Source: Leucobacter chromiisoli (GTDB taxonomy: Bacteria; Actinomycetota; Actinomycetes; Actinomycetales; Microbacteriaceae). Taken from it: a stretch of DNA of 64,000 nt. Position 1 is the first letter of the stretch. The number at the start of each line of letters is the position of its first letter. The notes below the pieces were generated by a model. It saw nothing but the letters and a program-made list of their open reading frames with translations, was not told the origin of the DNA and ran no database searches. Of the stretch, positions 60,045 to 64,000 are shown piece after piece. The stretch is from NCBI RefSeq assembly GCF_016522505.1, contig NZ_JAEHOH010000010.1:124001-188000 (forward strand), read 5' to 3'. The position numbers and the translations under genes are program-made.

Positions 60045-60142
60045 ATATGAATGTTAGGTACGATTCAGATACATTCAGGAGTGCCCGGATGCGAAGCGGT
60101 CGAAGCGCTCGGCGCCGGGCGCATGAGCACTAGGAGTCGACG

Positions 60143-60469
60143 ATGACCGTGAAGATAGCAATCATCCTGTTCCGCAACGACCGATCGCTCGAAGAGCAGC
60201 ATCGGTGGTGGCTCGAGGATCATGCGCCGATGGCCAAGCGCATGCCCGGGCTGCTCGGCTACACCATCAACCTCGCCGACACCGACGAGAGCGGCGGCGA
60301 TCCGGCGATCGCAGGCACGGACTATCTCGAGTTCGCCGACATGGAAGCGGCGATGACGGCCTACAATTCCCCGGAGTGGCAGGCCGCGCGCGAGCACACC
60401 GCCGCGAGTGGAGCGAAGACGATCCGCTCCTGGGTGAAGGAAACCCTGCAGATCCCGCTCGTGCAGTGA
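60143..60469 (+). CDS. EthD family protein
   Basis: A 108-aa dimeric alpha/beta-barrel protein: VKIAIILFRNDRSLEEQHRWWLEDHAPMAKRMPGLLGYTIN is the EthD pattern, ending in a short basic tail. EthD proteins accompany catabolic pathways; some act as lactone isomerases or decyclases, most are uncharacterised. AGGAG lies 7 nt before the ATG. It overlaps the CHR transporter gene (GTGA). Confidence 0.85.
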   Translation: MTVKIAIILFRNDRSLEEQHRWWLEDHAPMAKRMPGLLGYTINLADTDESGGDPAIAGTDYLEFADMEAAMTAYNSPEWQAAREHTAASGAKTIRSWVKETLQIPLVQ

Positions 60470-61818
60470 AGCGGGAGGGCGCCGCGCAACCCGGCTCGAC
60501 GAGTCGATCCCGGTTCGCGCTATCCATGCTCAAGATCGGCGCCATCGGCTTCGGGGGCGGCAGCGCCCTCATACCGGTGATGGAGCGGGAGCTGGTCGGC
60601 GGGCGGATGCTGAACGAGCCCGAGTTCACCCAGGACACGGTCATCGCGAACATCACGCCAGGGGCGCTCCCGGTCAAGCTGGCCGGACTCGCCGGGGTGC
60701 GCCTGCACGGCGGAGCGTCGGCGGTGGCGGGAGCGCTCTGCGTCGCTCTGCCGGGGGCAGTCGGCACGGTGGCCCTGCTCGCGCTCTCCAGGCTCCTCGG
60801 GCCGGGCGTGGTCGAGGTGTTCGAGTACTCCTCCGTCGGCATCACTGCCTTCATCGTGTACCTGCTGCTGCACTACATCTTGAAGGTGCTCGCCCCCTCC
60901 GGTCGCCTCCGCCCCGTGCCGCTGGCGATCGCTCTCGCCGCATTCGCGCTCACGGGGCTCAACGAGACGCTGCGCTTCGCAGGCGATCTGCTCGGGGCGA
61001 CCGTCGACCCGGGCCTGCCCGCCCTCTCGGTCGTCCAGGTCGTCATCGTCGCGCTCGCGCTCATCACCGGTCTCACCCTCTGGCAGCGGATCCGGAGCAG
61101 GCGCCGCCGGGTGCCGCCCCCTCCTGGCGAGACCGGCGGCGGATCGGGCATCGGGAGGCGGGCGCTGATCGCGATCGCGGCCTTCACCGCGCTCTTCCTC
61201 TTGGGCGCCGCGCTCGCGCTCCTGGTGCCGCCGGTCCGCCAGTCGCTCGGCTTCATGCTCTCGGTGGCCGCCTCGACGGGGACCTCCTTCGGCGGGGGCG
61301 AGGCTTACGTCGCCGTGGCCGACGGCTTCTTCGTGGCCACCGGCGCCGTCGACTCGACGCAGTTCTACGGGCAGGTGGTGCCCATCGCCAACGCGCTGCC
61401 GGGCCCGATCCTCGTGAAGATCGCCGCCGGAGTGGCGTACCTGGCAGGCGGGCCCCTCGGCCTCGTGATGGCGACTGCCGCGCTGCTCATCACCGTGGGC
61501 GTGTGCGGGGCCGCGGCCTCTGGCGTGCTCGCGGGCTACGGGAGCCTCGGGCACTCGCGTCTCGTGCGGAACATCGCCCTCTACATCCTCCCGGTGATCT
61601 GTGGCCTGCTCATGACGACCGCTCTCTCGATGCTCCGGGTGAGCGCCCAGATCGCGGGGGAGGCGGGCGCGATGCCCGTAGCGACGCTGGCGGCGAGCCT
61701 CGTCCTCGTGGTGGTCGCCTACCTGGCCCATCGCTTCTCCCGAGTGCCCGACGTCGTGGTGATCCTCGTGTTCGGCGTCGTCACCTTCGCCGCGTTGAAG
61801 GCGATCTCGGGGCTCTGA
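60466..61818 (+). CDS. CHR (chromate transporter) family protein, two-domain form
   Basis: A 450-aa membrane protein with two homologous CHR halves. Half 1 has IGFGGGSALIPVMERELVGG and TQDTVIANITPGALPVKLAGL; half 2 has TSFGGGEAYVAVADGFFV and DSTQFYGQVVPIANALPGPILVKIAAG, separated by a basic loop (RSRRRRVPPPP). CHR proteins exchange oxyanions; many in catabolic clusters do not concern chromate. GTG start within a GTGA overlap. With EthD and TauE/SafE neighbours, transport of the pathway acid or a released anion is more likely than metal resistance. Confidence 0.88.
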   Translation: MKREGAAQPGSTSRSRFALSMLKIGAIGFGGGSALIPVMERELVGGRMLNEPEFTQDTVIANITPGALPVKLAGLAGVRLHGGASAVAGALCVALPGAVGTVALLALSRLLGPGVVEVFEYSSVGITAFIVYLLLHYILKVLAPSGRLRPVPLAIALAAFALTGLNETLRFAGDLLGATVDPGLPALSVVQVVIVALALITGLTLWQRIRSRRRRVPPPPGETGGGSGIGRRALIAIAAFTALFLLGAALALLVPPVRQSLGFMLSVAASTGTSFGGGEAYVAVADGFFVATGAVDSTQFYGQVVPIANALPGPILVKIAAGVAYLAGGPLGLVMATAALLITVGVCGAAASGVLAGYGSLGHSRLVRNIALYILPVICGLLMTTALSMLRVSAQIAGEAGAMPVATLAASLVLVVVAYLAHRFSRVPDVVVILVFGVVTFAALKAISGL

Positions 61819-62540
61819 TGCTGCTCGTCGTCGCATGCATCGTGATGGTCGTCGCCGGGGTCGTCCAGCGCTTGACCGGGCTGGGGTTCGCGCTGGTGGC
61901 GACGCCCCTGATGGTGCTGCTGTACGGACCGGTCGACGGCGTGCTGGTCGTCGTCGTCGCCGGGGCGGTGGCCGCGATCGTGATGCTGGCGACCATGCTG
62001 GGGGAGGTCGACTGGCGGCGCAGCCTCCTGCTCGCGACCGCGGGGGTGGCGGCCTCGCCGCTGGCGGCCTGGGTCGTCCACGTCTCGCCCCCGCAGGCAC
62101 TGCTGCTCATCGTGGGGTCGGCGGGGCTCCTCTCGCTGCTGGGCGGGCGGCTGGTGAGCGTCGCGCGCATGCTCACGGGCACACGCGGGGCGCTGTTCGC
62201 CGGGTCGGCGAGCGGATTCCTGCACGTCGCCAGCGGACTCTCGGGCCCTCCGCTCGTGGCATACGGGCTCAACGACAGATGGGATCAGCGCAGCTTCGCC
62301 GCCTCGTTGCAGGTCGTCTTCCTGGTCTACCACCTGATCACCGTCGCCTGGCGGGGGTTGCCGCGAATAGAGGCGGAGGAGCTCGGCTGGCTGATCGGCC
62401 TCTCGATCCTCGGCACGCTGCTTGGGGTGCTCCTCGCGAGAATCGTGCCGTCGAGATGGTCCAGGCTCGGGATGCTCGGCATCGCCTGGGCCGGAACGAT
62501 CGCGGTGCTCGTGCGCGGAGCGCTGGCGTTCCTCGAGTGA
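61818..62540 (+). CDS. TauE/SafE family (sulfite exporter-like) permease
   Basis: A 240-aa membrane protein with about eight hydrophobic segments. VVQRLTGLGFALVATPLMVLLYGP, GSASGFLHVASGLSGPPLVAYGL and WLIGLSILGTLLGVLLARIV match TauE/SafE carriers of sulfite, sulfoacetate and other organic anions. It overlaps the CHR gene by one base (TGATG). Substrate unknown; a released sulfite would fit a sulfonate, but no desulfonating enzyme is seen in the window. Confidence 0.87.
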   Translation: MLLVVACIVMVVAGVVQRLTGLGFALVATPLMVLLYGPVDGVLVVVVAGAVAAIVMLATMLGEVDWRRSLLLATAGVAASPLAAWVVHVSPPQALLLIVGSAGLLSLLGGRLVSVARMLTGTRGALFAGSASGFLHVASGLSGPPLVAYGLNDRWDQRSFAASLQVVFLVYHLITVAWRGLPRIEAEELGWLIGLSILGTLLGVLLARIVPSRWSRLGMLGIAWAGTIAVLVRGALAFLE

Positions 62541-62586
62541 GTGCGACACGTCAGGTACAGAGCGCCCCGGCTTCAACTCGGCGCAG

Positions 62587-62603
62587 GCGGAATCTAGATC
62601 CGC
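62587..62603. repeat. short near-palindrome
   Basis: GCGG-A-ATCTAGAT-CCGC: a symmetrical 16-bp element with one extra A, just before the larger hairpin at 62611. The remaining parts of 62541-62738 hold no gene. Confidence 0.4.
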
Positions 62604-62610
62604 GAACCCT

Positions 62611-62672
62611 GTCGAGAGGCGAATTCTCACTGCAATCCGCTCCACCTGCAGTGAAAACCCGCCTCTCGCGAC
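62611..62672. repeat. long imperfect inverted repeat
   Basis: Arm 62611-62634 (starting GTCGAGAGGCG, ending TCACTGCA) and arm 62647-62672 (starting TGCAGTGA, ending GCCTCTCGCGAC) pair over roughly 20 of 24-26 positions, with a 12-nt loop. It lies between the convergent TauE/SafE and YqhA genes. It could be a bidirectional terminator or a palindromic dispersed repeat. Confidence 0.6.
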
Positions 62673-62738
62673 GATCTTTCCTGCTCGGTGCAGCGTACCG
62701 AGCCTGATCGGAAACGGGAAGCCCGAGCTGCAGTCGCG

Positions 62739-63515
62739 CTAGCGGGACTGCTCGGCGGCGACCACCTCGGCGCCCTCGGGGAGCGCGGTGCCCGCCGGGA
62801 GGCGGACGGTGACGTAGGAGTCGGGTGCCGGCGCGGCGGTGGCGCCACCCGACTCCGCCCCGGTGACGAGGTCGGGAAGCGACGGCACCGGCGTCTCGCG
62901 TGTTCCCCGGACGGCGGGGTGGTGCTGGCTCATGCGGTCGACCCAGGCGAGCGCGAGGGCGGAGACGATGAAGGCGAGGTGGATCCCGACCTCCCACATC
63001 ACGCCCTCCGACGAGTAGATGATCGTGCCGTTGGCGCCGTAGACGTAGCCGCCCTCCATGCGCCCGACCTCGATGAACGTCTTCAGCAGGTGGATCGAGG
63101 AGATGGAGATGATCGAGATCGCCAGCTTCACCTTGAGCAGGTTCGCGTTGACGTGGGAGAGCCAGTCGGGTTCGTCGTGGTGCCCCTCGACCCGGATCTT
63201 CGACACGAAGGTCTCGTAGCCGCCGATGATCACCATGATCAGCAGGTTGGCGATCATCACGATGTCGATGAGCGCGAGCACGCTCAGCATCACGTCGGTC
63301 TCCTTGATGTGCCCCGTGGAGACCACGTTCTCGACGAGGTGCCACAGCTCGACGAAGAACAGCACCACGTACACGGCCTGCGCGATGATGAGGCCCAGGT
63401 AGAGCGGCGCCTGCAGCCAGCGGCTCGCGAAGATGAATGCGGCCATGGTGCGCGAGGCGGGGCCGGGGCCCTGTCCGGAGCGGCGGTGGGGTGAAGCGGC
63501 GGACGTCTGATTCAA
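62739..63515 (-). CDS. YqhA/UPF0114 (TIGR00645) family membrane protein
   Basis: A 258-aa protein with about four spans: WLQAPLYLGLIIAQAVYVVLFFVELWH, DVMLSVLALIDIVMIANLLIMVIIGGYETFVSKI, LKVKLAISIISISSIHLLKTFIE and VGIHLAFIVSALALAWVDRM are the UPF0114 blocks. The C-terminal 60 residues are an Ala/Pro-rich cytoplasmic tail. The start is TTG at 63515, supported by AGGAG 7 nt upstream; Met24 is an alternative. TAACAT on the minus strand near 63555 could be its -10. Function uncharacterised. Confidence 0.85.
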   Translation of the reverse strand: MNQTSAASPHRRSGQGPGPASRTMAAFIFASRWLQAPLYLGLIIAQAVYVVLFFVELWHLVENVVSTGHIKETDVMLSVLALIDIVMIANLLIMVIIGGYETFVSKIRVEGHHDEPDWLSHVNANLLKVKLAISIISISSIHLLKTFIEVGRMEGGYVYGANGTIIYSSEGVMWEVGIHLAFIVSALALAWVDRMSQHHPAVRGTRETPVPSLPDLVTGAESGGATAAPAPDSYVTVRLPAGTALPEGAEVVAAEQSR

Positions 63516-63644
63516 CGAAGGGCTCCTCGATGGGTCGGAAAACGTTCTTCATGTTAGTGGTGCCGTCTGCGTCGGGGCCGCGATGCCGCGTCGACCCTGG
63601 CGGGATGCCGAAGAAACGGGGAAGATCGAGTATGCTTACCCGAG

Positions 63645-63753
63645 CGAAGGGGAGTATTCCGTTCCCGCCCGCATCGTCAATACGCCTGGCTCCGTGGCCC
63701 GGCCGGTGCAGGCGCGGCCCGCGGCGAAGCGCCGGGTCGGGAAGAGACCTTCG
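63645..63753 (+). ncRNA. yybP-ykoY (manganese) riboswitch
   Basis: P1 pairs CGAAGG (63645-63650) with CCTTCG (63748-63753). Conserved words follow in order: GGGGAGTA, CGTCAATACG and GGGAAGAGACC just before the 3' P1 strand, as in the yybP-ykoY class that senses Mn2+. A TATGCT -10-like element at 63631-63636 would start the RNA close to P1. It lies 42 nt before a terC-type gene, a classical target of this riboswitch. Confidence 0.85.
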
Positions 63754-63795
63754 GTCGTTCGCATATCCACTGCGCCATACCGAAGGGACACCTGA

Positions 63796-64000
63796 GTGAA
63801 CGCTGTTCTGCCGCTCTGGTTCGAAATCGGATCCATGATCGTTCTGGTCGGGATCCTGCTCGTCGATCTGCTGCTCATCATCAAGCGCCCGCACGTGCCG
63901 TCGATGCGGGAGGCGAGCCTGTGGGTGGGCTTCTACGTGCTGCTCGCGCTGATCTTCGCGGGCTGCATGTTCTTGCTGGGGGACGCGCAGCACGGCAGCG
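63796..64000 (+). CDS. TerC family membrane protein (5' part only)
   Basis: The first 68 codons: LWFEIGSMIVLVGILLVDLLLIIKRPHVPSMREASLWVGFYVLLALIFAGCMF, the start of TerC/Alx-type manganese exporters with the first two membrane segments and the conserved Asp in the first. GTG start at 63796. The gene runs off the window. Placement behind the yybP-ykoY riboswitch suggests induction by manganese. Confidence 0.87.
   Translation, partial: MNAVLPLWFEIGSMIVLVGILLVDLLLIIKRPHVPSMREASLWVGFYVLLALIFAGCMFLLGDAQHGS

Noticed and set aside
62611-62672. Remnant of an insertion sequence or MITE
   Set aside because: No transposase fragment and no target-site duplication was seen; recorded only as an inverted repeat.
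1-64000. CRISPR array, prophage or integrative element
   Set aside because: No regularly spaced identical repeats, integrase, phage structural gene or duplicated tRNA end was found.

Overview
This is a 64 kb stretch of a high-GC actinobacterial chromosome. Densely packed operons with 1-4 nt stop/start overlaps, frequent GTG starts, GuaB1, PucR, TerC and yybP-ykoY context, and NDP-forming acyl-CoA synthetases fit Microbacteriaceae; a Leucobacter-like organism is my guess, at low confidence. No transposase, integrase, phage gene, rRNA or CRISPR array was seen. One tRNA (Glu, CTC) is present.

Layout. (1) 1-7460, minus strand: a redox/stress-type operon (PPOX flavin protein, SDR-DUF2867, Zn alcohol dehydrogenase, ThDP enzyme, YghA-like SDR, epimerase cut by the window edge). 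A small plus-strand gene lies at 7571. (2) 8186-19419: a CoA-dependent carboxylic acid cluster with two MFS carriers, three crotonase-fold proteins, an iron alcohol dehydrogenase, an MDR reductase, an NDP-forming acyl-CoA synthetase and a PucR regulator. It could turn a short enoic acid into a 3-hydroxy acid and then a semialdehyde. (3) 19454-22669, minus: AlkD-like HEAT protein, COG0523 GTPase and LacI regulator. (4) 22893-29357: a LacI-controlled sugar/polyol ABC operon that also carries 3-hexulose-6-phosphate synthase, 6-phospho-3-hexuloisomerase, a PfkB kinase and a long-chain polyol dehydrogenase. The lacI and transporter promoters share a perfect 17-bp inverted-repeat operator. (5) 29439-41754: housekeeping and miscellaneous genes (M20 peptidase, xylulokinase, DsbA-like protein, GuaB1, threonine synthase, AI-2E permease, ABC pair). 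(6) 41987-43908: tRNA-Glu and D-lactate dehydrogenase.

(7) 44131-62540 is the most unusual part. A two-subunit aconitase-X hydro-lyase is read leftwards. A 13-kb operon read rightwards encodes a NitT/TauT-type ABC importer with three related lipoprotein receptors, a DUF35/thiolase-like pair lacking the thiolase nucleophile (suggesting an aldolase), a second NDP-forming acyl-CoA synthetase, a complete biotin-dependent carboxylase (BCCP, biotin carboxylase, carboxyltransferase of the pyruvate/oxaloacetate type) and an SDR. It ends at a 15-bp hairpin. A GntR/UTRA regulator and an EthD-CHR-TauE/SafE operon follow. Together they look like an uptake and breakdown route for an unidentified organic acid: import, dehydration, CoA activation, carboxylation, retro-aldol cleavage and reduction. 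The order and substrate are inference.

(8) 62541-64000: a long imperfect hairpin, a YqhA-family membrane protein, and a TerC gene behind a recognisable yybP-ykoY manganese riboswitch; TerC runs off the window.
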